From assembly GCF_000176035.2 (NCBI RefSeq), contig NC_015675.1:5088001-5152000 (forward strand): DNA of 64,000 bases, given 5' to 3'. The first letter of the stretch is position 1, and each line of letters begins with the position of its first letter. Of the stretch, positions 43,681 through 53,057 are shown one piece after another. The DNA is from Mesorhizobium opportunistum WSM2075 (GTDB lineage: Bacteria; Pseudomonadota; Alphaproteobacteria; Rhizobiales; Rhizobiaceae). A program made the position numbers and the translations under genes. Below the pieces are notes generated by a model. The model had not been told where the DNA came from. It was given only the letters and a program-made list of their open reading frames with translations, and made no database searches.

Positions 43681-44219
43681 TCATCCAGGCCCAGTCGCTC
43701 AACCTCCGTTTTCCTCAGCTTCAAATCATAATCGAGCAGGAATTCGTCGAGCTGCGGCGGCGCAACCGAGGTGCCGGACAGCATCGCGTGCACCTGGCCG
43801 CGATGATGGATGTCGTGCAGGAAGACATGAGCGAGGATGTCGCCGATGCGCTCGGGGATCATGCCGTCCTCGCGTCGGTCAGTGATGACGCGGCGGTCGA
43901 GATCGGCCTCCGAAAGGGCATCGCAGAAAGCGATCAGCCGCCGGTCGGCCACAAGCTGGGCGGCAAACAGCGCCCTGGGCTCGTCGAAGGGCACGTAATC
44001 ATCATGGGCAGCGGCGCCGATGCCGCCCTCCTCGAGAAAATCGAGATAGAGAAGATCGACCGCAAGGATATGGTTGAGCGTCGCCTTGATCGAGGGAAAG
44101 AAGCTGGTGCGCTCGGCTTCGAATTCGCCGGGCTCGAGCGCGAGCACGGCTCGGTAGAGCCGGTCGTTCGACCAGAGATTGTTGCCGGCCATGCAGCGCA
44201 GATGGTCAAGAAGATTCAT
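43659..44219 (-). CDS. DinB family protein
   Basis: A 186-residue four-helix-bundle protein of the DinB/YfiT-like metalloenzyme superfamily. The three His sites expected for a metal are seen in TLNHILAVDLLYLDF near 47-61 and in FLHDIHHRGQVHAML near 131-145. Members include bacillithiol- and mycothiol-dependent transferases and isomerases; function here is unknown. It is the last gene of the hmgA operon, 22 bases behind the FAH gene. That position raises the possibility of a thiol-dependent isomerase step, not shown. Confidence 0.85.
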   Translation of the reverse strand: MNLLDHLRCMAGNNLWSNDRLYRAVLALEPGEFEAERTSFFPSIKATLNHILAVDLLYLDFLEEGGIGAAAHDDYVPFDEPRALFAAQLVADRRLIAFCDALSEADLDRRVITDRREDGMIPERIGDILAHVFLHDIHHRGQVHAMLSGTSVAPPQLDEFLLDYDLKLRKTEVERLGLDDQTNATS

Positions 44220-44241
44220 GGCTGAAATCTCCCGTAGGCCC

Positions 44242-45255
44242 TCATCGCTCGTATTTCTCTACCTTCTGCTCGATCGCGCCGAAGATCGAATGGCCGGCTC
44301 TGTCCTTCATCTCGATGCGTACCGTGTCGCCGAAGCGCAGGAATGGCGTCTTGGGTTCGCCCGACGCAATGGTCTCGATCATGCGCAGTTCGGCGATGCA
44401 GGAATAGCCGGCACCGCCCGCCGAGACAGGCTTGCCTGCTCCGCCGTCGAGCTTGTTGGAGACGGTGCCGGAGCCGATGATGGTGCCGGCCACCAGCGGC
44501 CGTGTCCTGGCGGCATGGGTGATCAGCGTCGGAAAATCGAAGGTCATGTCGACACCGGCATTGGCGCGGCCGAACGGTTTGCCGTTGAGATCAGCGAGCA
44601 GCGGCAGGCTGACCTTGCCGCCGTCCCAGGCGTCGCCCAGCTCATCCGGCGTCACCGCAACGGGTGAAAAAGCCGAGGACGGCTTTGACTGGAAAAAGCC
44701 GAAGCCCTTGGCCAGCTCCGGCCCGGTCAGCGCGCGCAGCGTCACGTCGTTGACCAGCACGACCAGCCGGATCGCGGCGCGCGCTTCGTCGAGGCTGGCG
44801 CCCATCGGCACGTCGTCGATGATGACGGCGACCTCCGCCTCCATGTCGATGCCGAAGGCTTCGTCGGCCATGCGGATCGGATCGCGCGGCGCGATGAAAG
44901 AGTCCGAGCCGCCCTGGTAGATCAGGGGATCGGTCCAGAAGCTTGCCGGCATCTCGACGCCGCGCGCCTTCCGCACCAGTTCGACATGGTTCACATAGGC
45001 GGAGCCATCGGCCCATTGATAGGCGCGCGGCAGCGGCGAATGCGCATCATGCTCGTGAAAGCGCGCCGAGGGCATCGCATTGTTCTCCAGCGATTCCGCG
45101 ATGGTCGAGAGATGCGGTGAGATCCTGCGCCAATCGTCGAGTGCCGCTTGCAGCGTACGCGCCAGGAACGAGGCGTCGGTGTACTGCGTCAGGTCGCGCG
45201 AGACGACGACGAGTTTTCCGTCACGCGTCCCGTCCTTCAATGTGGCAAGCTTCAT
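44242..45255 (-). CDS. Fumarylacetoacetate hydrolase family protein (fumarylacetoacetase)
   Basis: A 337-residue enzyme of the FAH family. The metal-binding landmarks are FGIDMEAEVAVIIDDVP near residues 135-151 and LVNDVTLRALTG near 168-180; the C-terminal GSGTVSNKLD and FLRFGDTVRIEMKDR are also typical. It would split fumarylacetoacetate into fumarate and acetoacetate, the end of tyrosine breakdown, given its place in the hmgA operon. Different FAH relatives use other substrates, so the assignment rests on context. Confidence 0.9.
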   Translation of the reverse strand: MKLATLKDGTRDGKLVVVSRDLTQYTDASFLARTLQAALDDWRRISPHLSTIAESLENNAMPSARFHEHDAHSPLPRAYQWADGSAYVNHVELVRKARGVEMPASFWTDPLIYQGGSDSFIAPRDPIRMADEAFGIDMEAEVAVIIDDVPMGASLDEARAAIRLVVLVNDVTLRALTGPELAKGFGFFQSKPSSAFSPVAVTPDELGDAWDGGKVSLPLLADLNGKPFGRANAGVDMTFDFPTLITHAARTRPLVAGTIIGSGTVSNKLDGGAGKPVSAGGAGYSCIAELRMIETIASGEPKTPFLRFGDTVRIEMKDRAGHSIFGAIEQKVEKYER

Positions 45256-45307
45256 GCGGTTCCCTCTCCTGATGCGGCTTTGGCGCCGCTTTGGTTGTTT
45301 ATTTTGC

Positions 45308-45373
45308 GCATGATCTTTTCCGAAAACCGGTTCCCACTTTTCGCTGACGCGGTCCTTCGGTTCGGGATCATGC
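45308..45373. repeat. Covarying stem-loop element, copy 2 (long form)
   Basis: Perfect 8-bp arms GCATGATC (45308-45315) and GATCATGC (45366-45373), core TCCGAAAACCGGTTCCCAC and TTTTCG, plus a 19-base extra segment (ctgacgcggtccttcggtt). The right arm overlaps the stop codon of the MBL hydrolase gene, so the element supplies that gene's end. Confidence 0.8.
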
Positions 45374-46237
45374 TAATTCCACAACAAGGCCGTCGCGGGC
45401 GATCGTCAAGTCGCCGGCCCATGTTTTCCTGACAGCGGCGACCCAGTCGGCATCGCCGATTTCGGCATCATCGGCCGGGATGAGATGGTTGAGCACCAGC
45501 CGCTTCACGCCGGCATCGCTGGCGATGCGCCCGGCCTCCTCGGCAAAGCTGTGGCTGGCGAGGAGATGTTCCCTGAGCCGCGCGCCGTTGCCGGTTCGGG
45601 CGACCAGCCGCTCGATCCCCTCTTCCAGCATGGCTTCGTGGACGAGGATGTCGGCCCCTTCGGCGAAATCGGCAAGCGGCGGAAAGAAGGCCGTGTCGGC
45701 GGAAAACACCACGCTTTTGCCGTCATGATCGAAGCGAAGGGCAAAACAATCGGTCACCGGTGGATGGTCGACGCGTAGCGCCGTCACCTTCAGGCCGCTT
45801 TGCCTAAGCACCTGGCCCTCGCCGAATTCATTGATCGAAACCAGATCGCGAATGTCGGGCCGACCTTCGTCGGCGATGCGGATTTCGATGTCGAATTCCA
45901 TCGCCTGGCAGAAGCGATGCCAGTAGTGGCCGGTGCCGGGCGGGCCGAACACGCTGACCGGGCTCGCCAGCCCCGCCGTCCAGGCGGTGTGGATCAGCGG
46001 CCCCAGTTCCAGCACATGGTCGGAATGCAGGTGCGTGATGAAGATCAGGTCGAGTGCCTTCAGGCTGATGCCGGCATCGACCAGACCGTGCGTGACGCCA
46101 AGCCCGCAATCGACGACGATGGTCCGTCCGCCGATCTCAAGCAGCGACGAACTCGGCCACGGTCCGCCCGGCCGCAACGCCGGGCCGCCTTTCGAGCCCA
46201 GCAGCACCAAACGATCCGGCATTGGCTTGCCGCTCAA
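45368..46237 (-). CDS. MBL-fold metallo-hydrolase in the homogentisate operon
   Basis: A 289-residue metallo-beta-lactamase-fold protein of RNase Z/arylsulfatase-like type. Metal motif [15 protein letters not shown] near 67-81 (HxHxDH), Asp in [11 protein letters not shown] and a late His in VLNHLIP near 248. It starts within the hmgA stop (ATGA), so translation is coupled. No tyrosine-pathway step is known to need such an enzyme; the family also includes lactonases and phosphodiesterases. It takes the place where a maleylacetoacetate isomerase gene would be expected. Confidence 0.85.
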   Translation of the reverse strand: MSGKPMPDRLVLLGSKGGPALRPGGPWPSSSLLEIGGRTIVVDCGLGVTHGLVDAGISLKALDLIFITHLHSDHVLELGPLIHTAWTAGLASPVSVFGPPGTGHYWHRFCQAMEFDIEIRIADEGRPDIRDLVSINEFGEGQVLRQSGLKVTALRVDHPPVTDCFALRFDHDGKSVVFSADTAFFPPLADFAEGADILVHEAMLEEGIERLVARTGNGARLREHLLASHSFAEEAGRIASDAGVKRLVLNHLIPADDAEIGDADWVAAVRKTWAGDLTIARDGLVVELA

Positions 46238-47547
46238 GACCAGTCACCCTCCGGCGTGCCGTTGAAGCGCTTCTTCAGGTCGGCCCAGCAGTCGATGTAA
46301 TTGTCCTGCCGGGTTTCCAGTTCGGCGCCGTAGCGGGTCAGCATCTGCGGAAAGCGGGTCTCGAACATGAACGCCATGGTGTTGTCGAGCTTGACCGGTT
46401 TCAGCGCCGCGCGCGAGGCCTTTTCGAAGCCAGGCGCATCAGGGCCATGGGCCAGCATCAGATTGTGCAAGCTGATGCCGCCGGGAACGAACCCTTCCTC
46501 CTTGGCATCGTACTGGCCGTGGATCAGCCCCATGAACTCGCTCATGATGTTGCGGTGATACCAGGGCGGGCGAAATGTATCTTCCGCAATCAGCCAGCGC
46601 GGCGGGAAGATGACGAAATCGATGTTGGCGGTGCCCTCCTCGCCGCTGGGCGCGGTGAGCACGGTGAAGATCGACGGATCCGGGTGATCGAACAGGAGGG
46701 CGCCGACGGGCGAAAAGGTTGCCAGATCATATTTATAGGGCGCGTAGTTGCCGTGCCAGGCGACAACGTCGAGCGGCGAATGGCCGATCTCGGTGACGTG
46801 GAAATTGCCGCACCATTTGACGATCAGCCGGCAAGGCGTTTCCTTCTCCTCGAACCAGGCGCAAGGCGTATTGAAATCGCGCGGGTTGGCGAGGCAATTG
46901 GCGCCGATCGGGCCGCGATCGGGCAAGGTCAGCTTGGCGCCGTAATTCTCGCAGACATAGCCGCGCACTTCCTTGTCAACGAGTTCGACCTTGAAGACGA
47001 GGCCGCGCGGCAGCACAGCGATCTCGCCCGGCCGGAGTTCGATGACCCCCATCTCGGTAACGAAGCGCAGGGCGCCGACCTGCGGCACGACCAGCAACTC
47101 GCCGTCGGCGTTGAAGAAATGGTCGTCGACCATCGATGTGTTGGCGACATAGACATGGGCCGCCATGCCGGTCTGTCCAAGCACGTCGCCGGCGGTGGTG
47201 ATGCTGCGCATGCCCTGAACAAAGTCGGTCGGCTCATTCGGCATCGGCACCGGATTCCAGCGATACTGGCCGAGCGCCAATTCGTGATCGCCGACATTGG
47301 GTGCGGTCTTCCACAAGGGATAGCTCGACGCCTTGAAGCGGCCGGTGTGCTTCACACTCGGCCGGATCCGGTAAAGCCATGAGCGCTCATTGGTTCCGCG
47401 CGGGGCGGTGAAGGGCGAGCCCGAGAGCTGTTCGGCGTAAAGGCCGTAGGCCGGCCGCTGGGGTGAGTTGCGGCCTTGCGGCAGCGAACCTGGCAAGGTT
47501 TCGGTCTCAAAATCATTGCCGAAGCCCGGCATGTAGGAAAAGGCCAT
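46234..47547 (-). CDS. hmgA: Homogentisate 1,2-dioxygenase
   Basis: A 437-residue cupin-fold iron enzyme that opens homogentisate to maleylacetoacetate. The family N terminus [20 protein letters not shown], the core [12 protein letters not shown] near 63 and the iron-site region [20 protein letters not shown] with [11 protein letters not shown] near 315-350 match. Length is normal. First gene of the operon hmgA-MBL-FAH-DinB, divergent from the MarR regulator. Confidence 0.97.
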   Translation of the reverse strand: MAFSYMPGFGNDFETETLPGSLPQGRNSPQRPAYGLYAEQLSGSPFTAPRGTNERSWLYRIRPSVKHTGRFKASSYPLWKTAPNVGDHELALGQYRWNPVPMPNEPTDFVQGMRSITTAGDVLGQTGMAAHVYVANTSMVDDHFFNADGELLVVPQVGALRFVTEMGVIELRPGEIAVLPRGLVFKVELVDKEVRGYVCENYGAKLTLPDRGPIGANCLANPRDFNTPCAWFEEKETPCRLIVKWCGNFHVTEIGHSPLDVVAWHGNYAPYKYDLATFSPVGALLFDHPDPSIFTVLTAPSGEEGTANIDFVIFPPRWLIAEDTFRPPWYHRNIMSEFMGLIHGQYDAKEEGFVPGGISLHNLMLAHGPDAPGFEKASRAALKPVKLDNTMAFMFETRFPQMLTRYGAELETRQDNYIDCWADLKKRFNGTPEGDWS

Positions 47548-47582
47548 CGCTTCCTCCCGGAATGGATCTCAATTGACCAAAC

Positions 47583-47615
47583 TAGTTTCATTTGTAACCA
47601 TCGAAAATGTAACTA
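47583..47615. promoter_or_regulatory. Candidate MarR operator between hmgA and the regulator
   Basis: TAGTTTCATTT (47583-47593) and AAATGTAACTA (47605-47615) form 11-bp arms with one mismatch and centres about 22 bases (two helical turns) apart. The site also contains two TGTAAC direct repeats. It lies in the divergent promoter region. Confidence 0.6.
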
Positions 47616-47643
47616 TCAATCCATCACATCGGGATGTGAGGCC

Positions 47644-48081
47644 ATGGAAATCCTGAAACTCGAAAGCTTCCTGCCCTATCGGCTCTATCGCCTCGCCGAT
47701 GCCGTGAGCCGCGAATTCTCGAGGATATACAAGGACAGCCATGGACTGACGCGGCCGGAGTGGCGGACGCTTTCCGGGCTCGGCCAGCACGGCACAATGA
47801 CCGCGACCGAACTTGGCGAGCAATCGGCCATGCACAAGACCAAGGTGTCGCGCGCCGTGGCCGAGCTCGAACGGCGGCGCTGGCTGACGCGCACGCCTGA
47901 TGGGAATGACCGCCGTGTCGAACATCTGACGCTGACCAGAGCGGGGCTGGCCGCCTATCGCGAGATGGTGCCGCTGGCGAAGGCGTTCGAACGGGAGTTG
48001 CTGGCGAGGCTCGATGAAGAGGAACGCGCGGCGATTGTCGGTGGGGTGGCGGCGCTGGAGAGCGCGTTGGAGGCAAGGTAA
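47644..48081 (+). CDS. MarR family regulator, probable regulator of hmgA
   Basis: A 145-residue MarR-type winged-helix protein. The helix-turn-helix is near residues 50-75 (MTATELGEQSAMHKTKVSRA) and the wing is RRWLTRTPDGNDRRVEHLTL. It is divergent from hmgA with 96 bases between the starts and an inverted repeat there, so control of the homogentisate operon, probably with a pathway intermediate as signal, is the simple reading. ATG 47644 is used. Confidence 0.92.
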   Translation: MEILKLESFLPYRLYRLADAVSREFSRIYKDSHGLTRPEWRTLSGLGQHGTMTATELGEQSAMHKTKVSRAVAELERRRWLTRTPDGNDRRVEHLTLTRAGLAAYREMVPLAKAFERELLARLDEEERAAIVGGVAALESALEAR

Positions 48082-48114
48082 GTGGCAAAACCGAGGACTG
48101 ATAGGCCGCGGGGC

Positions 48115-48281
48115 AGCACCCCCCCTCTGTCCTGCCGGACATCTCCCCCGCAAGGGGGGAGATCGAACGTCATCCCGGCTTTCGCCAATCATCAACGGGA
48201 GAGAAATGAGCGCAGCGTCGAAACTGCCAATCTCCCTCCTTGCGGGGGAGATGGCCGGCAGGCCAGAGGGGGGGTGCTGTC
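48115..48281. repeat. Composite inverted repeat (REPIN-like), copy D
   Basis: Units at 48115-48163 and, inverted, 48229-48281 with the C-block/G-block hairpin and gtcctgccgg or ccggcaggcc blocks. The spacer repeats catcccggctttcgccaatc, close to copy A. It lies between the convergent marR and tdh genes. Confidence 0.85.
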
Positions 48282-48318
48282 CCGCTAACGTCTCCGGCAC
48301 AGTGCCTTCACAGCAGCC

Positions 48319-49353
48319 TCACCAGTCCATCACCACCTTGCCGGAACTGCCGCTGCGCATCGCATCGAACCCAGCCTGAAAATCGTCGATACCGATGCGG
48401 TGGGTGATCAGGCCGGAGACGTCGAGCGGGCCCTGGACCAGGGCGATCATCTTGTACCAGGTCTCGAACATCTCGCGGCCGTAGATGCCCTTGAGATGCA
48501 GCATCTTGAAGATGACCTTGTTCCAGTCGATCTCGAAGCCGGTCGGCGCGATGCCCAGGATGGCGATCTTGCCGCCATTGTTCATGGTGTCGATCATGTC
48601 GCGGAAGGCGGGCGCGGCGCCCGACATTTCGAGGCCGACGTCAAAACCCTCGGTCATGCCGAGCGCCGGCATGACATCACGCAGCTTTTCCTTCGACGCA
48701 TCGACGACATGCTGGACGCCAAGCTTTTTGGCCAGCGCCAGCCGCACCGGATTGATGTCGGTGATCACCACTTTTCGCGCACCGACGCATTGCGCTACCA
48801 GCGCGCCCATGATGCCGATCGGCCCGGCGCCGGTGACCAGCACATCTTCACCGACGAGGTCGAAAGACAGAGCGGTGTGCACCGCATTGCCCAAGGGATC
48901 GAAGATGGCGGCGACCTCGTCGGGCACATCGTCGGGGATCGGCACCACATTGTGCTGCGGGATCGCCAGGTACTCGCCGAAGGCACCGGGACGGTTGACG
49001 CCGACGCCGAGCGTGTTGCGGCACAGATGCCCCCTGCCCGCACGGCAGTTTCGGCAATGGCCGCAGACGATGTGGCCTTCGCCCGACACGCGCTGGCCAA
49101 CCTTGTATTCGGTGACCGCGGCGCCGAAATCGGCGACGGTGCCGACGAATTCATGGCCGGTCACCATCGGCACGGGCACCGTCTTCTGCGCCCACTGGTC
49201 CCAATTGTAGATGTGGACATCGGTGCCGCAGATCGCGGTTTTCCTGATCTTGATAAGCACGTCGTTGGGGCCGATCTCCGGTACCGGCACCTCTTCCATC
49301 CAGATGCCCGGCTCGGCCTTGGCCTTTACCAGCGCCTTCATCATGTTCGACAT
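48319..49353 (-). CDS. tdh: L-threonine 3-dehydrogenase
   Basis: A 344-residue zinc alcohol dehydrogenase family enzyme oxidising L-threonine to 2-amino-3-ketobutyrate with NAD+. Catalytic zinc region [16 protein letters not shown] near 41-56 and GHEFVG near 66, structural zinc Cys cluster [15 protein letters not shown] near 97-111, and Rossmann [10 protein letters not shown] near 175. FGIY-type [14 protein letters not shown] near 290 is a Tdh mark. It follows kbl by 52 bases in one operon. Confidence 0.97.
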   Translation of the reverse strand: MSNMMKALVKAKAEPGIWMEEVPVPEIGPNDVLIKIRKTAICGTDVHIYNWDQWAQKTVPVPMVTGHEFVGTVADFGAAVTEYKVGQRVSGEGHIVCGHCRNCRAGRGHLCRNTLGVGVNRPGAFGEYLAIPQHNVVPIPDDVPDEVAAIFDPLGNAVHTALSFDLVGEDVLVTGAGPIGIMGALVAQCVGARKVVITDINPVRLALAKKLGVQHVVDASKEKLRDVMPALGMTEGFDVGLEMSGAAPAFRDMIDTMNNGGKIAILGIAPTGFEIDWNKVIFKMLHLKGIYGREMFETWYKMIALVQGPLDVSGLITHRIGIDDFQAGFDAMRSGSSGKVVMDW

Positions 49354-49405
49354 TCTTTTGTCCCTTGAATCTCTTGATCCGGAATCGCTTTTCGGCGCCG
49401 ATCGC

Positions 49406-50593
49406 TCAGGAAATCACACCCAATTCCCTGCCGACCACGCCAAACGCCTCCACTGCACGGTCGATATCGGCAGTGGAGTGCGCCGCCGACATCTGGGTGC
49501 GGATGCGCGCCTGGCCTTTCGGCACCACCGGGAAGGAAAAGCCGATGACATAGATGCCGCGTTTCAGCATGCGCGCCGCCATCTCCTGCGCCAGGCTCGC
49601 ATCGCCCAGCATCACCGGAATGATCGGATGGTCGGCTCCGGCCAAGGTGAAGCCAAGCTTGCCCATCTCAGACCTGAACCGCGCCGCATTGGCATAGAGG
49701 CGCTGGCGCAAGGCGTCGCCGTTGCGGATCAGGTCGAACACCTTGATCGAAGCGCCTGCGATCGCCGGCATCAGCGTGTTGGAGAAGAGATAGGGCCGCG
49801 AGCGCTGGCGCAACCAGTCGACCACCTGCTTCCTGCCCGATGTGTAGCCGCCGGATGCGCCGCCGAGCGCCTTGCCGAGCGTGCCGGTGATGATGTCGAC
49901 CCTGCCCTCGACGCCGCAATGTTCGGGCGATCCACGGCCATTGTGGCCGACGAAGCCGACGGCATGGCTGTCGTCGACCATGACCATGGCGTCGTACTTG
50001 TCGGCGAGATCGCAGACACCCCTCAGATTGGCGATGATGCCGTCCATCGAAAACACGCCGTCGGTGGCGATCAGCCGGAAACGGCAATCCTTCGCTTCTT
50101 TCAGCCGCGCTTCGAGATCGGCCATGTCGTTGTTGGCGTAGCGGAAGCGTTTGGCCTTCGACAGCCTGACCCCGTCGATGATCGAGGCGTGGTTCAGCGC
50201 ATCCGAGATGATCGCGTCTTCCTCGCCCAGCAGCGTCTCGAACAGACCGCCATTGGCGTCGAAGCAGGAGCCGTAGAGGATGGTGTCCTCCAGGTCGAGG
50301 AAGGATGAAATCGTCGCCTCGAGCTGCTTGTGCTGCTCCTGCGTGCCGCAGATGAAGCGCACCGAGGCCATGCCGTAGCCATAACGGTCGAGCGCCTGGC
50401 TGGCCGCGTCGCGCAGTTCGGCGCTGTCGGCGAGGCCGAGATAGTTGTTGGCGCAGAAATTAAGGACTTTCTCGCCGCCGACCTCGATTTGCGCCGACTG
50501 CATCGAGGAAATCACCCGCTCCGACTTGTAGAGACCGGCCGATTTGAGCCCTGCAAGCTCGTTGTCGATATGCGAGAGAAATGCTGCGGTCAT
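49406..50593 (-). CDS. kbl: Glycine C-acetyltransferase (2-amino-3-ketobutyrate CoA ligase)
   Basis: A 395-residue PLP enzyme of the alpha-oxoamine synthase family that splits 2-amino-3-ketobutyrate with CoA to glycine and acetyl-CoA. Key marks: [14 protein letters not shown] near 43-56, [12 protein letters not shown] near 110, [11 protein letters not shown] near 205 and the PLP-lysine motif [13 protein letters not shown] near 232-245. Together with Tdh it forms the main threonine degradation route. Confidence 0.97.
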   Translation of the reverse strand: MTAAFLSHIDNELAGLKSAGLYKSERVISSMQSAQIEVGGEKVLNFCANNYLGLADSAELRDAASQALDRYGYGMASVRFICGTQEQHKQLEATISSFLDLEDTILYGSCFDANGGLFETLLGEEDAIISDALNHASIIDGVRLSKAKRFRYANNDMADLEARLKEAKDCRFRLIATDGVFSMDGIIANLRGVCDLADKYDAMVMVDDSHAVGFVGHNGRGSPEHCGVEGRVDIITGTLGKALGGASGGYTSGRKQVVDWLRQRSRPYLFSNTLMPAIAGASIKVFDLIRNGDALRQRLYANAARFRSEMGKLGFTLAGADHPIIPVMLGDASLAQEMAARMLKRGIYVIGFSFPVVPKGQARIRTQMSAAHSTADIDRAVEAFGVVGRELGVIS

Positions 50594-50922
50594 GATCAGG
50601 CCCTGTTTGACGTGGGTCGACTGTTGTCCCGCCCGCGCAAAAAATCCATCGCAAAAGCGACCGGGCCGGTGGTGGGGGGCATCAAATGAAACGTCATGGG
50701 TATCGCCCGAGCGTGCCCCACGAGGATCACACGGGTTGGCAACCGTTCAAATGCGGGTTGGCGGCGAAAGGAGCCGATAACCATTCTGCGATCTTTCCGC
50801 GTTTCCCCCGATCTTTCCGCGTTTCCCCCTTGCAGGCCGGCTGTCGATTTCCAGTCCTGTTAACGTTTGCGGTTCAATGATGCTCATACAGGAATCCGTT
50901 GGCGAGAGGGCCGCCCCCGAAA
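50594..50922. other. Intergenic region upstream of the GGDEF/EAL gene, with a 20-bp tandem repeat
   Basis: Divergent control region of kbl and the GGDEF/EAL gene. It contains one exact tandem duplication (see 50790-50829). No convincing gene; the small frames inside are unlikely to be real. Confidence 0.6.
50790..50829. repeat. Perfect tandem 20-bp repeat
   Basis: The unit GATCTTTCCGCGTTTCCCCC occurs twice without a gap (50790-50809 and 50810-50829), 94 bases before the GGDEF/EAL start. It could be a duplicated operator or a recent slip duplication. Confidence 0.9.
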
Positions 50923-52995
50923 ATGTCGCAGCAGCCGGTGCAAACCGTTTCAGGCAAGCTCATACTGCTGATCAAGGCCGGCTATTGGCTGGCGCTGTTG
51001 ATCATCGCCGCCATGGTGGCAGCCTCTTTCGTCCTGCTGCAGCAGACGATGGCCACGCAGCAGCACAACCATACCTTGCTCGATATCGTCGGCACGCAAA
51101 AAACCTTGTCGCAGCGCATCGTCTTCCTTGCCAGTGCAACGGGTGCCGCGTCGCTCGACAAGCAGCCGGCGCTGGTCAGCGCGCTCAAGCAGGCAACGAC
51201 GGAGTTCGAGACCAACTACGATCTGCTGCTCGAGCAGACGGGGGCAAATCCGGAATCACCGGCCAAGCTCGATTCGAAGTCGATCGAGAGCGTACTCTTC
51301 GCCAAACCCTTCCATCTCGACTATTTCTCGGTTGGGCTGATCGCCAATGGCGACCGTCTGATCTCGGCCTTGGAATCGCAACTCAACAATCTCGACAATG
51401 GCGGCTACAAAGGCAGCGCTGAACGCGTCAACCTCGACATGTCGGTCGCCAACGCCACCTTGTCGGGCTATGCCGCGCTCGGCCAGCGTATCAGCGCCGA
51501 GGCCGACGAGCGCTCCGAAAAGTTGCTCTCCCTCCACCGCACGCTGTTCTACGCCACCCTCGGCGTCATCCTGCTGGTGGCGTTATTCATCTTCAGGCCG
51601 ATGTCCAACGCGATCCTGCGCAAGACGCATGAACTGGTCGACGCGCGCAATTCGATGGCCTTCATCGCGGTTCATGACGGCCTGACCGGCCTGCACAACC
51701 GAACCTTCCTGACCGACCATTTCGAGACGCTGATCAAGGGCGCGCATCGGCGGCGCGAGCGTCTTGCCGTGGTCCAGCTCGATCTCGACCGTTTCAAGCA
51801 AATCAACGATACGCTGGGCCATGCCGCCGGCGACTATGTGCTGGTCATCACGGCACAGCGAATGCGTGATTCCTGCCGGGCGTCGGATCTGTGCGCGCGG
51901 CTCGGTGGCGACGAATTCGTGATGATCCTCAACGGCGCCGGCAGCACCGAAGACATCAACATGCTGGCACGGCGCATCTTGGCGCACATCAACGAGCCGA
52001 TCATTTTCCAGGGCACGACCATTCTTCCCGGCGCCAGCGCCGGCATTGCCGTCTATCCGATAGATGCCGACAACGCGCAGGATCTTTTGGTTCACGCCGA
52101 TCTGGCGCTCTATTCGGCCAAGAAGATGGGAGGCGGCAACTTCTCGTTCTTCTCGGAGGAGCTGCGCCGCGAACTCGACTATCGCAAGCAACTCGAACAC
52201 GACATCAAGGTCGCCATCTCCGAAAAGGCGTTCCAGGTCTATTTCCAGCCGCAGGTTTCGCTGACCACCGGCACGATCAGCGGCATCGAAGCGCTGGTGC
52301 GCTGGAACCATGCCGAACGCGGCATGATCTCGCCCGGCGAATTCATTCCGGTTGCGGAGAAATGCGGCTTCATGCCGGAGATCGGCCGCATCGTGATCAG
52401 CAAGGCGATCAACGAAGCCGCCGAATGGAACCGGGCCGGGATCGCCTTCGGTCGCCTTGCCGTCAATGTTTCGGGCACCGAGTTACGCGAGCATGATTTC
52501 GATGCGTTCCTGTTCGGGACGCTGGAAAAGGCCGGATTGCCGCCGCAGAAACTGTCGCTGGAAATCGTCGAATCCGTCATTCTGGACGATGAGAAGACAG
52601 GCATCGCGGCAAAGCTGCGTCACATCAGGGCGGCCGGCGTCCATCTGGAACTCGATGATTTCGGCACCGGCTATGCTTCGCTGAGCCACGTCAATCCGAA
52701 CGAGATCGACCGGCTAAAGATCGATCGCCGCTTCGTCCAGAACATCCACGAGAACGGCGACAACTCCAAGATCGTGCGCGCCATCACCGAGCTTGCCCGC
52801 GGCCTCGGCATCTCGATCGTCGCCGAAGGCGCCGAAACCGAAGCCGAACTCGACTCGCTGATGGCGATCGGTTGCGACCAGGTGCAAGGCTATTCCATCG
52901 CCTTCCCGATGCCGCAGGACAAAGCGCTCGAGTGGCTGACCGCCCGCATGCCGAAGAAGGCAAAGCTGACGGTGCTGCAAGGCAGCCTGGCGTAG
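50923..52995 (+). CDS. Membrane GGDEF-EAL (cyclic di-GMP) protein with PilJ-like sensor
   Basis: A 690-residue protein. Helix at about 12-40 (LILLIKAGYWLALLIIAAMV), periplasmic domain (40-205) with GTQKTLSQRIVFLA like PilJ/type IV pili methyl-accepting domains, second helix near 215-230, then GGDEF (about 250-410) with LGGDEF intact and EAL (about 430-680) with GIEALVRW and DDFGTGYASL intact. Both active sites look complete, so it may make, break or switch cyclic di-GMP. ATG 50923 is chosen; a TTG at 50899 is possible. The deacetylase gene follows after 62 bases. Confidence 0.93.
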   Translation: MSQQPVQTVSGKLILLIKAGYWLALLIIAAMVAASFVLLQQTMATQQHNHTLLDIVGTQKTLSQRIVFLASATGAASLDKQPALVSALKQATTEFETNYDLLLEQTGANPESPAKLDSKSIESVLFAKPFHLDYFSVGLIANGDRLISALESQLNNLDNGGYKGSAERVNLDMSVANATLSGYAALGQRISAEADERSEKLLSLHRTLFYATLGVILLVALFIFRPMSNAILRKTHELVDARNSMAFIAVHDGLTGLHNRTFLTDHFETLIKGAHRRRERLAVVQLDLDRFKQINDTLGHAAGDYVLVITAQRMRDSCRASDLCARLGGDEFVMILNGAGSTEDINMLARRILAHINEPIIFQGTTILPGASAGIAVYPIDADNAQDLLVHADLALYSAKKMGGGNFSFFSEELRRELDYRKQLEHDIKVAISEKAFQVYFQPQVSLTTGTISGIEALVRWNHAERGMISPGEFIPVAEKCGFMPEIGRIVISKAINEAAEWNRAGIAFGRLAVNVSGTELREHDFDAFLFGTLEKAGLPPQKLSLEIVESVILDDEKTGIAAKLRHIRAAGVHLELDDFGTGYASLSHVNPNEIDRLKIDRRFVQNIHENGDNSKIVRAITELARGLGISIVAEGAETEAELDSLMAIGCDQVQGYSIAFPMPQDKALEWLTARMPKKAKLTVLQGSLA

Positions 52996-53057
52996 GCACC
53001 CGCGCGGTCCGCCTTGACACCGGCCATGGACATGGCGGCCTGTCGCAACCCAAACGG

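Noticed and set aside
52872..53057. An upstream extension of the deacetylase frame into the GGDEF/EAL gene
   Set aside because: The extension overlaps the end of the EAL coding region and would bury the signal peptide.
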